Assembly: GCA_038503035.1 (NCBI GenBank)
Contig: JAVSML010000048.1
Coordinates: forward strand, 808,541 to 872,540
Length of the DNA: 64,000 bases
Reading direction: 5' to 3'
Source: Crocodylus rhombifer
Taxonomy: Eukaryota; Chordata; Crocodylia; Crocodylidae
Positions 37,277-51,912 of this stretch are shown here, one piece after another (the stretch's first letter is position 1; every line of letters begins with the position of its first letter). The position numbers and the translations under genes were made by a program. The notes below the pieces were generated by a model. That model was not told the DNA's origin, made no database searches, and saw only the letters and a program-made list of their open reading frames with translations.

Positions 37277-39244
37277 GAACAGCTTTGCCTGTCTCAGTGG
37301 GATGGATTTTTTCTTTTTAGGTTTTCCAGGTAGCGATGGTTTGTGTGAGTTTAGCTTGCGTTTCTTCCTGCGCGGGCTGCTCGGGCTCAGGGATTTCATG
37401 TAATGGCGAATGAACCACACTTCCCACCTTGCAACGTGCCACCTCTGCGTGACATTGCGCTGCACTGCTCCTTCAGGGCAGCGCATGGAGTTCACATCAC
37501 CCTCCCCCGCTCCCCAAGACCACCTTGCAACTTCACACTATCAGAAGGAGACTCCAGTTACCCTCTTACCCTCAGCTACATTATTTGGGTGAAGAGGCAG
37601 GAAAGGGTCCTCTTGGAGCTGCAAATTACTTGCCTGTTTCCAAATCTTCTGGACATCTGCTGGCTATAATGCCATAATGGATGAGTTTAAAACAAAGCTG
37701 TACTTGCATCTCAAAGTGGACAGTATTTGAACCCAAGCTGCCTTTGGGCAGTGTGAATTATACTGGTTTCACTATAAAAATAAGGGTTCCCTCCACCCCT
37801 AGTTTGAATACTGGGCCTCTTGCTTGTTAGCAGAAAGTCAGCATCCTCCACGGATGTATCTGAGACCTCCTCAAGCTAGCATCTGCTGCCCTGAGAGCAA
37901 GCCGAGATGAACAGTTGACAGCAAGAGGACTGGGAAAGGTGTTTTTGAACTGGCAAGTGCACCATGCAGTTTCTCTATCTGCCCTCACCTGGGATCGGGG
38001 AAGACTCAAGTGCTTCACTCCCCAGCGGCACGGCAGCTCCTTGCTTGTCACGGTGTGCATGCAAAGTCTGTCATTGCTGGTGGATATTTGTTTTTCAAAA
38101 TTAATTTTCCAGGACCAGACGTATGTGCCTGGTGGACCAGAACTGCCTGGATGCGAGAGTCCCGGCTGGCTGGCTGGGCTCTCTCTCTCCCTGGAGCCGG
38201 TTTTCTTCTGAAGTTTCGAAGTGCCCCCTAGCGTTCTGCAGGCTGCCCAGCAGCAGCAAAGCTGCGTGCAACCCGTTCCCAGGGGTTAAACTCCTTCTGA
38301 GTAGTGTCCCCACAGCACGGGATCTAGCAAGTGGGTGTTAAGCAGTTAATCCACAGGGGAGGTGAAAAGCAGATGGAAAGGACCCAAGCCATAGACACCA
38401 TCAAGGGCCAACCAAAGCAAGCCATTGTATTCAGCCGCTGGCCAGCCGGAAAAAATCCTTTCAGTGGCTTTGTGGAGCAGACCAGAAGGCCGGTTCTGCT
38501 AAGTCTCACTGGCACCAGCCTGCCCATGATGGGGGAAAGGAGCAGGGGGGCTGGGGAAACCAGAACAACACATTCGTTTAGAAAGAGAGGAAAGCTCAAA
38601 ATGCTCACAGGGCTCCTATAGCCTCGGACAGGGATTTGGGTGTTGCCCCTTTTTTTCTGTCCTCCGATACATTCTCAGTAACACCTGAGCCGACTGTGCT
38701 GTTTCGGACACAGTATGCGAGAATTGTGCCCTGAGTGAGAGAAAGCAAAGTGTATTTAACGCAAAAGAAAAGTAGAGATTCAAAACCCAGCTCTTAATAA
38801 CAACATGCACACATCAGAGTAAGACACGGCTGTGGAAAAGTTGTACTTGTTAACTACCAATATTTAGAGCGTAATGAAGCCGTTAGCCGAAGATCTCTGA
38901 ATGCGAACCATTTATGGGAGGGTGGGGGGCGGCTGTGAGCCATTGTGTAAATGCCCACAGCCACTGTCACTAAGAGTGGAACAGCTGAAAGCAATGCTGT
39001 AAAACCAACGGCTCAGGACAGAAAAGAAAGAAAATGCTGAACTCCATCGCATTCTTCTCTGCGCAGAAGTAACCTAACGGTTGTGAAAAGTAGCATGTGG
39101 TCAGCAGTAATTGGGCACTCGGTGTTATATCCATGGCACAGTGTAACTGCTCAGTGCTGAGCGCTGTGCACTTCTGATTGATGATGGGTTTTGCTAGACT
39201 TCACCGCAATACACGTCGTAAACATGCATGAACAGACCAGCAGA

Positions 39245-39360
39245 CGCTCCTGAAGAAGGGCGACTGTGCCTGAAAGCTTGCTAAGAACGTTTTTTTCAAC
39301 TACTCAGTTGGTCTAATAAAAGATATCACATCCACTCAATGAACCTTGCCTGAATAGACC
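39245..39360 (+). mobile_element. Penelope-like retroelement tail with hammerhead-like core (copy 2)
   Basis: Block order is the same as at 8800-8950: CTGAAGA (39250-39256), a 15-nt potential stem-loop, GAAA (39272-39275) overlapping AAGCTT, then AGTTGGTCTAATAAAAGA and a CACTCAATGAACCTTGCC segment ending 'tagacc'. Unlike copy 1, both invariant halves of a hammerhead core (CUGANGA and GAAA) are intact. Stem II would be only about four pairs with a bulge. Activity is not claimed. Confidence 0.6.
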
Positions 39361-41776
39361 TAGGTATAAACATCACACTTGGGTCTCCATATACAGCTTG
39401 CATATCAGGTCTTTGGCCAGAGGTCCGAGTGAGAAGGTTGCAAAACATTTGAACAGGCCTGTCTCCCTGTGCGAAGTGAGCATTAAACACTGGTGCTGTG
39501 GTTGGTCACCATGATGTGCCAATGATGGAGAAGGGTATCCATGGAGGGGGTGATGGGTCTGGCAGAAGGTGACATGAGGCATCATAACATGAATACCACC
39601 AGCCTGGACTCATCCTCCCGGTCCACCCCTTCTGTTGCCGTCTACTGGAAGGACCTGACAGCTGCACCTGGATTGAATAGTCCTAGAAAATCAGGAAGCT
39701 GCTGCTTCCACCTCTGCCAAAGCAGATTCTACTTCATCACAAAGTGAGGTCTCTGGCCCTGAACAGGACTTTGGATTTGCGGAAGTGATTATTGGAACAG
39801 AACTTCTCTCGGAGGATAAATGCCTGCAGAAAGGACAAGGCCCCAGGGAACTGAAACTGGGTTCTTAATTGACTGAAATGTCGTCCCGTGGGCATGGATT
39901 CAGTAAGGTTGGGTGTCCAGGTTCATCAGTCCTGAAGCCAGGAAGGAAGTACTGCTGCAGAAGAGGAAGGGTGGCAAGATGTGGCCTGCGGTGCTTCCTC
40001 CTCTCTGCTCAGCTCCGTTGCCCTTGATTTGGGAGCTTAGCAAGTTCCTGATGCGTGGAGCAGTTGCTGTTGATTTGATAAGCTGCCCAGAAATCTGCTT
40101 GTTGGTGGGAATTTGTCCTCATAAAGCCAAAATAGAAATATACAGATCGGCTTTAAAGAAAGCCAGGGCAGGGGGTGCTTTCTATCGCTCACCGTGGCAG
40201 TGCAGACAGCCTCATCTGGGGAGAGAGGAGAGAGAAAATGAAGACCAGATGCAGGAGCAATCTTCCATGCAGACCTTTCCAGCTAACCTTTCAATGCAGT
40301 CAAACCTTCCCATTATTAACTGTTTAATGAATTCAAATGGAAGAAATGAACCCTGGCTGCTTGATGCTTTTAGCAGCAGATTGTACCCATCAGTATCTCC
40401 TGGCACAGTGCTCTGGGGCTGGGGACTATATCAGGGCAAATGACGTGAACTCTGACCAAGAGGCTTGGAAACCTCCAGAGCAGGCTAGATGGACGGGTAG
40501 GGAAGCTCTCTAGGGCATTGTTCCCCAGGGAGCTGGGGGTGAGAGGCTACAGCATTTAGAAAGGGTGAGACCCCATGCAAAGAAACTGCCCCCAGGCTGC
40601 TGTGCTCTCCCTCCACCCCCAACTTTGTGCCGTGGCAGCCTGACCACATGGCCCCTGCAGTCCCAGTCCTGCTCCTGGGGAGCGGAAGAAGCTGCTGGCC
40701 GAAGAGTCTTTCAGACGACTCCACCTCTGCCCAAGCAGGGTGCTGGGGTTACTGATTTGGAAATGCGTCCCAGGACTCTAGCAGCGAGGACCAACTGCAG
40801 GGCTTGGTCCCGCAAGGAGACCTGGTCACTGGCGTCCCCATGCAGTGGGCCACATCGAAGTGCCAGCAACCAGCAAAGTGTTTTGCTTTATCAGAGAACC
40901 ACAGATGTCACTTGGAAAATGTGCTCCTTCCCTCCCCTGTGAAAAGCCACCCAAAGTCGTGAGAAGAAATGGGTAGGACCCCAAACCCTGGCTTTCTCTG
41001 TCCATAAAGAGCAGAACCAGTACAGAGGATCCAGGCTGAGCCAAGATTTAGAGGCAAACTTGAGAAGCATCAGCCCCTCTCTGGATAGGGGTTCAGTGCT
41101 GACGCTGGATTTGAGCCTCTCACTGGTACTAGGAAATGATTCCCTTGATACAGTAGTTCACTTGCTGTTGGACTGGAGTTTTCCCTTCGTTGCAATGGAC
41201 CTTTGAGATCTGGAGCTTTTCTCAGAGGTCTTCCATTGGCCTCTCCTGCTCGTTCCTGACCTGCAGCAACTCTTCCGTGACATCCTAATCATCGTGCAGC
41301 AATAACAGGGAGGTCCCAAGCAGAGGAGTGTGACCTCACCCAGATGAGATGTATTAAAGAACAAAGAAGCTGCTTCATACCAGGGTCAAGAGAGAGCTGG
41401 GGAGAGAACTACCAAAAAAAAAAAAAGAGGGCATGAAAGCGGAGTTCGCTGGTTTTCATAAGCCTTCCTTGTATGTTAGTGAGTCTTCATAGTTGCACAT
41501 GGGTGGTGTCCATCTGAGCGTAAGCCTGGTTTTGAGTTGCAGGCGGGAGCCCAGAGAAAATTGTTCCTTGGTTTTTTACCTTGATGGGCCTTCTTGGGAA
41601 CGAGCAGAGGGGGACGGTTCTCAAGCGTGGCCAATTAAACCCCAATTCGCTGAAGTGTAAACTCAAGGAATGAGAGTAAAGGGACATGTAAAAATTCAGC
41701 TGCCTTCCCCAAACTGCTGCAATACCTCAAGCCTTTATAGTAACCACCTTCATTTTGAAAAGCCAGTACTTCGAGG

Positions 41777-41903
41777 CATAGAAAACAAGGGTTGGAAAGG
41801 ACCTCAGGAGGTCACCTAGTGCAACCCCCTGCTCAAAGCAGAAATATCCCCAACTAGGTCATCCAAGGCAAGGCTTTGTCTAGCTGGGTCTTAAAAACCA
41901 CTT
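41777..41903 (-). mobile_element. CR1 LINE, 3' end only
   Basis: Begins catagaaaac on the + strand and continues 'ggaaaggacctcaggaggtc' and 'ccccaactaggtcatccaag', then 'gtctagctgggtcttaaaaa'. It is closely similar to the 3' end of the long copy at 16981-17110, so it belongs to the same or a sister CR1 subfamily. It is truncated after about 127 bp. Confidence 0.85.
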
Positions 41904-44900
41904 ATGTTGATGGAACAAACTGATGATGCCCAAAACCATTAAAAAAAGCTGCTTGCCAGTGTTTATTATTTGTACCTAAGAGCCCTACTTGCAAATCAGG
42001 CCTCCGTTGTGCTAGACGAAGCAAAAAGACTTAATTCAGTGCTTCCGTTCCATGTGGTACTGCTCCCATCCCGTGAATAACCACCCAGTAAAACCTGCCT
42101 GCTCAGGTGTGTTCCCGGACCCCCGCTTCATCGGGAAAGGCCGTTCCATTAAGGTTGTGATCAATCTGACAAGCTGTAACTGAACCTAAGTTGATGGCTT
42201 AAAAACATAATCGTTTTTAAAGGATCCATGTAATGCACTCAAGTCTGCTCTTGGCTGTGCTGTGATAAATCCGGAGTGGTTCCACTCAATTTGGTTGGTC
42301 TCTGTCTAGAGATGCAACAGGAACACCGCACACGAGGATGGGAAATTCTGTTGTTAATTTATTTTAAAGAAAGAAATTGAAGCGCAGTGTTGTTTGACCA
42401 CGGATATCTCAGAGCGGCAAGGGCTGAATGCAAAAGAGGAATCCATTCTTTAACTGGTAAAAAACTCCATAATGGAACTGGTGGCAGCTTTCAATGCTGA
42501 CCACAGGCAACTGAGTTTTCTTCCTGAGCTATTAGACATTTTGGTTGTTGTAGATAACTCAGCACACGTAAGCCATTTATGCAAGCCTCATAAATGCGTT
42601 AATGCAGACAGGCTGGTCTACAAGAAATTAATACCAGATGCCAAGGAACAAACCTTTACTGGAAGCCCCTAGTCCTGACTGTGGTCATTATTAGTAGCCC
42701 AAGAAAGCCAGTGCTCCCAGCAATGTGATTAGCTAAGCTCTTGGAAACACAACACACACAGTGACACAAGGAACTGCTCATAGTGGGGGATTCAGAAGCT
42801 ATTCAAAACATGACAGCCTGATAAATTTGATGGATTGTCAACATCTGTGCAATAATCACTCTGTCCTAATAACTCAAGATCTCACTAGAGCACTGAGGGA
42901 GGCCCGTTCAGGATGCAAGTGCTTGTCCAATACTGGAGTGCTGCAGGTACTGTATAGCCACCATTCATCCCGCACACAGAACAGGACACCGGGCAGCTGC
43001 TTAACTCTTCAGCATTTTAAGACGCCACATGTGTGGTGTCTCCTCTAACCTGCATCTGTCTTTGAAATATTAAGGCTCTTGTTATGGTGTCATATCCTTT
43101 ACTGTAGTTCGTAACGCTGCAAGCCCCCATTGGAAGATCATTACTCGCACAGCTTGTTCTGTTTACTTCAGCGGTAGGTAAAGTAACTCATGTGCGTGAT
43201 TTTAGACCCTGTTAATAAGACCTTTACCTGCATTACGACACGGCCCTGTGTTTTAGAAGGGGAAGCAAGCAGTCTGGGCAGTTCTGTTGATTGTATTCTC
43301 TTTTTTTCATAGTATTTTTAATATAAACTGTGTCTGGATGACCAGTTGTAGTAAAGTATCCTTACAGAAACACTCTTTACATGGAATATGTCAAAACTAA
43401 CTGCCAGGCCTAGTCCCGATCAGCATCTCTTTCACAGTATCCAACCTCTCTTCCTTCCTGTCCTATACAGGAGCTCTTGCTATCAGCTTGAGTCCTGTCA
43501 CTACCTTTGGGCTATTTTGCATTCTCCTTCCAGATGCTTTTGAAAGATGCACCCAACCAAGCAATAATGGGAAAATGATGTGAATGGGTGGAAGGCAGCT
43601 AAACGCCGTGTACAGAAGCATTTCACTCGTAACTCAGCTGCTGCAAGAGCAAAAGGTGCTGGGCAAGTGTCATGAGAACTAGGGTTGCTCCAAGACCGAC
43701 TTCTGGGAGTAGTTTTGGTGGGGGGATCGACATGGAGCTTGCAGTAAAGATGCAAAGGCAGGGTTCAGGAAACAGTAGAAGATCAAGCAGTATCCAAACT
43801 CTCACTTCCATCTGTTAAAGGCACCTTGTGGCCTTTATTGTAAACCGCTTTTTTTGAGTGACACTTCCTGCAACAGAGTGCGAGGCTGCAAGGTAGACCT
43901 CTAGCTGCACTTGGACTAGCTGTCCTGTGTTAAATAGCGCAACCCCTGCAACTGGCCTGGCTGGGCTTGTTCCAGAGTGCTGCCGTCTGTTTAGCATTAT
44001 GGCTCGAGTTCCTAGCAAATTGCTGTTACTTTCTGCTCTGTTTCCATCAAGGAATTGCTACAAACTGCCCGGCAGTCTGGGCACTTCTTGCTCCTGGGAA
44101 CACGATCAGGAAACATTAACTTGAGCCTATTAACACAAAAGTCTCCATTCTCAGGGAGGTGCTAGATGTATGTCATTTCCATGGTGTCTCTGTGTGGAGA
44201 TCATTCATTGAACAACCACCTACTTCTGGTGTTGAGTAGGACTCCTCCACCAGCTGCAATATGCTGGGGAACAACCTCCAGGGATTTTAAGATTCCCATG
44301 TTACCAGAGCCGTCTCTGGCGCCTTCTGTGTATGACACTGGAGTTTAATGTACTTGTCTGGATTTCTTCCTGCACTGGGTCAGGTGGTATTGCAGGATTT
44401 CATGGGATCCAAGGGATGGGTTTCATGGAACTTGTCCTTGCCACATGCTTCCCAGGGACCTGCAGCATGTCAGCTGGTTTCGAGGCCGTCTTTGACTCTA
44501 TGCACAAGAGCATCAACCAGGGAATAAGAAAAAAGGACCCGATTCATCAATCTGCACCTTCCCTTCCAGATTAAAGGAACGACTATCAAGGCGATTGTTT
44601 CTCTAACTCTAGTTGGCTTGAAATAAAAGCAGAGTCATAAAATCAAAGCAACGCTGAAGCACCCCTGGAATTGGTTGTAATAAATTGGCTTGCTGCTCAC
44701 GGCAATTACTGGGGTAGTGAAAGGAAACATCCCATTTTTCACTGGGTAAGGTATTATTTGATGCCACCTACAGGCAGTCTGCTGAAGCAAGCAAGTTCGG
44801 AGGAGTAATGCGGAACTTCCTTTGGAGCTGCAGACCATATGGAAAGCACTGACTTCCCATGGGGGGCTTTATTTCAAGGGCCACCTCTGAAGGAGAGCAA

Positions 44901-47900
44901 TTTGTGTTAATTATCGTCACTGCCCCCTGCAGTCGTCTGGGCAAAGGTTCAGGCAAACCTCACAAATGTCAAGTCCCTTCCTCACCAGTAGTTTGCTGGG
45001 TTAAATACACCTCCACTGTGCTACTTAGCACCTTGTTCCATGATCACTCACTTTCCTTTCAGGTGGAGAAATGAACCCCCAAGCTGATTGATCCAAATCC
45101 TTCTCCTCAATGGCTGGAGCAGAAATGCCTTCCTGGAGCTGTTCGGCAGAGCAGCATGGTGTGCTTGTTAAGCACCAGTGCAGTAATATGAGGGACATAA
45201 ATCTTTGGGCTTAATGAACTGACGGAGCAGAGAGAGTCCTGGCAATGAGGCATTAATTGTGGGTACTGGCTGGCGTCTGGCCATTTGTCCACCCATGTCC
45301 TGCTTCATGTTGCATTGGGACTGCAACCAGCTCCAAAACCTTTGCACTAAAACTCCCCCTTGGGCCTCACCTGTTGGTTCTTTTCACACGAATGGTTCCC
45401 CTTGCCGGCTTGAAGTGCCAGAGGTCTGCGCGTCACTCGGTTGCATCTCTGGAGGTTATACCCAAGTAGAGGGAGGTGAGGTAATACGAAGTAAGGTTTC
45501 TGTGGCACTGAAAAATGCTTTGGACACTAAAGCTCAACTCAACCCACGCTAAGGCCTTGTTTGGGGTGGAGCAGTATCTTGTATGAGGACCCTCAGCTGA
45601 TCTAACCCACCCGCCGGCTCTCAGCGTAGTGGGAATTTCAGGAAGGGAAGGGACCAGAATATGCTATCCTCATTATAAAGCCTGTTGAGCAAGTTGATGC
45701 ACATTAGAGTTGCCTACAGGCTGTCGCATCTCTCCATGACACCTGGCCTTGCAAAGAGATCCATGGGACTCCATGCTGATGTCGCTGTCTGGGGGTGGGG
45801 GCAGTTGGGCCCTCTGCAAACAAGCCATGCCAACTAGCTAACTGTACAGCATCTGCTGTGCTCTGGGCTTTCATTTTAAAACTGAAGCACTGCTAAGCAA
45901 AGGCTAATTTTATTTTGGAGGCTATTGCATTTCCCACGGAGTATCTTATTGTTGTGCAAATATTTATATTTACAAGTTATCTTTGCTTAGCCAAGAAAAT
46001 CTGTGATGCATTTAAATGTTAACAAGCAAACCTGAACCCACAGTTGAACCCACATGACTTTCCCTGCTAAATCTGCCATGAAGGAATTTGCCAGGCTTTG
46101 CTTTGGGACTCTGCTCCTCAGAGCAGTTTCTCAAAATGAAAACTTTGTATTGATTTCTGCAGAAAGTATGCTAGGAAGAAGAGTGGGCTCCTTCCCTGGC
46201 TGCCAAATCAGTTAGTTGCCATGACTTACATTGTAATTTTGTTCTGCCAAAGTTTTTTTAAGCAAATCTATGGACATGAAACATGACAAGCTCCAATTCT
46301 TTTGTAAATTACTTTTTTTTTTCAGTTGTGCAACCATCCTGTCTAGTAATTTTCAGCGTTTAGGTTTTTGGCGCAGAAGATCTTCAAAACCCAATTTGTT
46401 AAAGAAATGGAGCCATGAAACTTCATTTCTAGATGAAGACCTTGTGTGTGAAATTTTAGAGCAGATGGGAGCATTTAGAGACCTAATTCACAACCCTAGG
46501 GCATGCTAAGCTAGATTTGTTTCATGTATAGGAGCCTATCGAACATAAATGCAGAGTAAATATTGTAGACTTGTTGAAGAGACAGAAATAGTCTCCATCT
46601 CAGGATGTTTTTACCCCTTTGCTCTAATCTCTTGCAGGCTCGTATAGATAAGCAATAGCCCCAGTGCAAACACTGGGTGGCGTAAGATTGAGGACTGGTT
46701 CTGGTGTAATGCTCAGGCATTAGAGTTGCCATTTTGCACCACTGTTGTCTTGTGCCAGTGCTGAAACTCTGCATGTGGTAGTTGCTTTCCTTTAGCAAAT
46801 TGTCTTGTTCGTTTTCCTGAGTAGCGGTGGACAGCTGTTGAAGGAGGATGACAGGCTGCCATATGTTGAGGGAAGATTTCCAAAGCTGCCTAGAGGAATT
46901 AAAGCTCAAATCTCCAAAAGGAGATTTAGGTGCTATAACCAGATCACTGAACGGAATACCCGATCCTGGCAAAAAAAGGTCCTCTTAGGTGTTGGCTGAT
47001 GTCTCTATCAACTGGGACTGTGATTTTTCCCATGCTCCTGACCAGTAACGCTATACTGGCAAAATAAGTGCAGAGCGGGGCTTTCCTCCCACTTTGCAGG
47101 GAAGTGGTCTCATTCCATATTGCCGCTACAACCATAGTCGCTGCAGCAATGTGCAAAGTTTAACTATGGCCATTGCTGGTAGGATCCAGGTTAGAGACAT
47201 GGAGAGTCCTGTTGCAGGTGAACTCCCTACTCAGCATGCCCTAACTCCGTGGATTTTGTCTGTTAGTTTGTTTGTGAATCCCTTTTCATGGGGGCTTTTG
47301 GGAACTGATTCTTGCAATAATTGCATTTAAGCACATACTTAATGGTCATGCTGTGGCATTAGGCAATTTCTGGTATTATTCATTTCATAAGTAAAACCCA
47401 TGTCTTAGGAAAATCTTCGATATTTTTTGCTAATATGCTGAATGACAGATAATGATTCCAGCATGGCCATGGCAGGCATACTGGCAAGCAGGCTACACTT
47501 ACGCTCTTGGAGGAAGAAGACAGAAGAACCAGTGCATTGGTTTTGCAGGACAAGGTATCGGTCATCTTACAAGTATGTCTGCTGGTATTAGGGCTATTCA
47601 CTATTAAGCCTGCTCATTGAAGCCAGGGGTTGCTATCAAAAGTTTAGCTGGTATATCTGCCAAATCCCTTACAGGCAAAGCAGCTTATACCAGGATATGA
47701 GTTGTTTTGCTGGAAGAGTTTATACCAGTTTCCCAAAGCAATCAGTAGAATGAGTGGAATTGTGCCACCCGTAATGCTTTTTGTCAGTATGAAAATGTCC
47801 TAAAGCATCACACTTGCAACAAATCCAGTTACACCAGCAAAAGTTTAGCTTGTAATCCTGTTTCTGGAACCAGTCTCAGTGCACTGAGACCATCACAGAC

Positions 47901-50900
47901 CGTGGCTCCAGAGAGCTTGTGATGCCAGCCCCTTTGAACAGCAGTCGCTTCTCGCCTCCTGTGTTCTCATGCTGAAATCCCACGTTTCACCCTATTTCGA
48001 AGCTGCAGAGAAAGAGGTCAAAATGCATGCGTTTGGATTTGTTTAAACTGCCTGTAGGATTTCCCCCTGCTCTACATGGCAGGAAGCACTTAACTCTGGG
48101 AGAAACTCCCAGGCCGGGAGAACCGTCCTCTTAGCAATCTCCACATTTGTTTACTCTAGGCTTTTTTTTTTTCAATCCTAACTGTTGTTAACACAAGCGC
48201 ATCTCTGCCAGCAAATATGCTACTGCAGTGGAAAGGCAAAAGGCCAGCTAACTTGGATATTGTCTATACTTGCTCTAAGTATAGTCAGACAGTGGGGAGT
48301 TGGTTTTTATCATCTTGGGTTGTTGGGGTTTTTTTTAGAGAAAACGCATGGAGTGGCCTCAGTCTTACTGGAAAGAATCAAGCAATAAATGTGGCATTGC
48401 CCATATGTGATACAGGTTTTCTGTTCACTGGGAAATCAAGCTGCGCTCTTACCTCCTGGTTGCTAATGGGCAGAAACTACGTTACCTGCTTGTTAGCAAA
48501 CTAAGGGAAACCCTAAACTTCTCATAGATTTTTGGGCTTTTTTTTTTTTTAATTTATTTATTTCAGCCATCTGCTAGTGATACGCTACCTTCACTTTGCT
48601 AGCTGCAGGGTAAGACCACACTGTATTTCCTCGGACGCTGTCAGAGTGCAAGGAGCCAGGGAAGAAGAGTGTTTGGGAGCCAGCTGACAAACATATTCAT
48701 TATTGTTCAACGCATTCATTATTGTGTTTTGATGCCGAAATACTGCAGTACCCTGATGCTTCTGTCACTTGGTGCACTTATCTGAGCAATTCAGTGTCTG
48801 GGGAAAAGTCATCCTTGTCCAGAGCAACAAGACTTCGGTGCAACTTCTGCGCTTGCTGAAGGATTGAAATGGTTCATAGACCTAGACCTGGCCTATGAGG
48901 CAGGCATTCATCCTTTGTGCATGTTGGGGGAGAGGAGGAGAAATGAAGTGCTGTTTAAACGCTCTCTGCCTCCCCATTTTGAATGGCAAAATGGCCAATT
49001 TTTTCTTGTTTCAGAACATGTATGAATAAAGCAGCATCCTCTGGCATTGAAATGCCACATGCCAAAAGTAGTCATGGAGCCAACATTTAGGGGCCTAGTA
49101 CACACTGCAGCTCAAATCCTGCATGTTGTTTTACTATATTCTATACTTAATGTTCGAAATATAAGGAAGCATGCTTTGACAGAGCAGGCTGGTTCCCAGT
49201 TTCTCCAACGGGTCTGTGCACATGCAGGTACCGCTTAGTGGTAATTCTGCCATTTACCTCTGACCTGTGTTGCCTGCCTCTGTTCCCTAATCCATCTCCT
49301 CTCAAACTACTTGTGATGCTGCAAACCTGAAGGCTTCGAGAAGGTTCCCTTGAATCGAACAGATGCAGAAACGTGTCACTCCGAATCTGAAGGATTGCTC
49401 CCCAAGTGTCATTAGTCTCAACTGTCCAAGTTTCAAATGGGTTGTCATACAGAGAGAGTGTCCCCAGCCAAAGCCCTGCCAAATTTAATAGGACAGGAAT
49501 GGTGCTTGGACTTTGGGCTTGTTGTACTGAAGGGTGAGTCTCGCCTCACAAAGAGGGGAGCATTTTGTTTTTAAACTACCTAGAAGTCCAGCTAAAGGCT
49601 CAGTCTCAAAGTACCTAGCGTAGAAGTCACATTTGCATGTGCTAACAGTGGCAGCATGCGGATGCTTTTGATAATTCAAAGCTTAGACAAAGCAAACCAC
49701 ATTTTCAGAAGCTGCCTATTAATTGGCATGTACGGTTTTTAGACCCAATAAACTTTCATCTTTGCTTGGGCAGTTGTCTGGATAAAGTGTAAACTCACTT
49801 TAACTCAATTAATGCCTTGTCCCCCCTTACCCACCCATGGATTTGGGTGGTACAAATAATTGGATTTTGAAAACCTCAGTTGTGAGGCCTGCATCATCTT
49901 GACTGCTCAAATGTAATGGTTCAGATGAAGATCCTTTTGAAAATCTGGTCTGAGCTGGCTTTTGTCATATATTGGCTATTAAACAACTTCCTTCAAATGC
50001 TAACCTTGAGAAAGGTATTGTTCTCCTTTCTGGATGCCACTTTGTGCATTGGTACAAAATAGCAAAGTAAAAGCAGCTGGACTTGGATTTTAAATGATTT
50101 TTTTCCCCATCCTTAAATCCTTGAGGCTTTGTTTTGTTATATTTTGAAAACTGGAATTGGCTCCAGTTTCCGTATTTGCTTTATATTTGCTTACCAAACT
50201 AAAACTAGCTCAGCATGCTATAGGAATTCTTCTCGCTTGTCTGCTTACCTTTCATGCCCTAAAAAACAACAAAAAAAAAGGAAGAACCACTGGATAATAT
50301 TATTCTGACAAGATTAAAACATCATAGAAAACCCACAATTTGTGTATTTATCATAAAGGCAAAATAGAATCTCACTTTGTATAGATCTCTCTAAAGTACA
50401 TGAATGTGAGAACAAGGTGCATCTAAAGCTGCTGGTACTTTGACACGCATCTCCTTTGAATTCCCAGAGAAAAATCAATGTGTAGCACTTGTAGGTGATT
50501 CTTTCAAATAGATCTGAACAGCTTGGGTTAGAAAAGGGGCTGGAGTAAAGTACAGAGAATGTGATTTTTGAAGGTGGGAAAGCTTTTGATCCAGTCCACA
50601 AGTCTGTAAACTTAGAGGCAATTTAGTCACTTATATTAACAATTGGTGCCAATCACATATCTTTAGATGAACTTGATTGGGGTGGGGGAGGGGGAGATTA
50701 AAAAAATGTCAGTAGAGGACATTTTAAGCCACTTTAGAATTATTATGTATGTAAGGATTGGCCCTTGTTTCTGGTAAACTGCTCTAGGAATGATTTAATT
50801 AATCTGATAACCAGTAATAGAGGCACAGCACTTCATCATCTGTTTTAACACATTTTCCTAACACAATTGTTCCTATTCCAAACTTTTCATGCTACATCTC

Positions 50901-51912
50901 TGCAGCTGCTGCAAACTAATATTTGGAACAGCCAGCCGGGTGGAGACTTTTTTAAATGCAATCCATGAGATCCTCTTGCTCAGTTTTCATCTCCCCCACC
51001 CCCCTGCCTTAACTGCATCAACAGAAGACTTTGAGCAGAACTAAATCTTTACCCTAATGTTTCATTTAGAAAACATGGAACAACTTGAGTACATCTTGTT
51101 GTGTAATACACCGGTCCAAATTATGTTTGCTTTAGTAGTAACTCCAGATCTACATCACTGTAATGTGAGAGCAGTTTTCAGCCCCGTGTGTTTATAGAGA
51201 GATGCTGGCAGATGAACCATATGTTATACACATGTAGCCATGATGTGCAAATCTGAGAAAGAAAAGAGTGCTGGCTCTAAGGTATAACGCTGTGATTCTT
51301 GCCCTTAATTTACAAGATGACACAAAGCTACATCCTATTCAGGGCTGAGAACATACCCAAGATCAAAATCACATGTTTGAAGACACAAATGACATTTTCC
51401 AACTTTGTTTTTATCAGTATGTGGCTCAAAGTGTTTGCGTCAAGGTCTAGTTGTTGGGTTTCTTACATGATTCAGTGACATCTGCTCACCAGCACTGAAG
51501 AAGGGCTGAGCCATACCAGACATCCATTGCTAGCAGATAGCAGATAGCTCTGCTGAAGAGTTAGATGAGGCCTCACCACTGTTGTAGCCATTCTCCAAAG
51601 CACAATTGGCTAAAATCAAAGGCCCTGGTTCAGCAAAACAGTTCAGACCATGCTTACTTCCATTATTATCCAATAAAAAACATGCTGAAACTTAGGCAGA
51701 TATTTAAGGTGCATTGATGTTTTCTGGGTTTGAGCTATTGAACTATTCTTATTGAGAAGTAGCTGACCAAGAGCCAAAGGCTTTGCATGGGTTGTTAGGA
51801 AGGGTAGCACTAGTCTTGTGCATGGGACAACCACTGTCCTCCCAACACTTACATTTTCCTCTTCCCTGAGCATCTTGCTTTACAGCCATGGGCTAGCCCA
51901 ATACATTTAATG

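Noticed and set aside
37320..37350. Collagen-like reading (GFPGSDGL) after a pyrimidine tract and AG at 37319-37320, resembling an extra exon
   Set aside because: The Gly-X-Y frame needs the G of the acceptor AG itself, so the phase does not fit the phase-0 exon ends on either side. No proper donor follows in frame, and mammalian COL23A1 has no residues between GYP and GPLG.
38101..38160. Gly/Pro-rich translation near 'ttttccaggaccagacg' and 'ggtggaccagaactgcctgg'
   Set aside because: Glycine is not kept at every third position in any single frame and no GT donor gives a multiple-of-nine exon.
39913..40443. 176-codon open frame on the + strand
   Set aside because: Composition is like translated intron, with no family resemblance and no conserved motif.
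46511..46972. 153-codon open frame on the - strand
   Set aside because: No recognisable motif or gene context; length is within chance expectation for a 64-kb window read in six frames.
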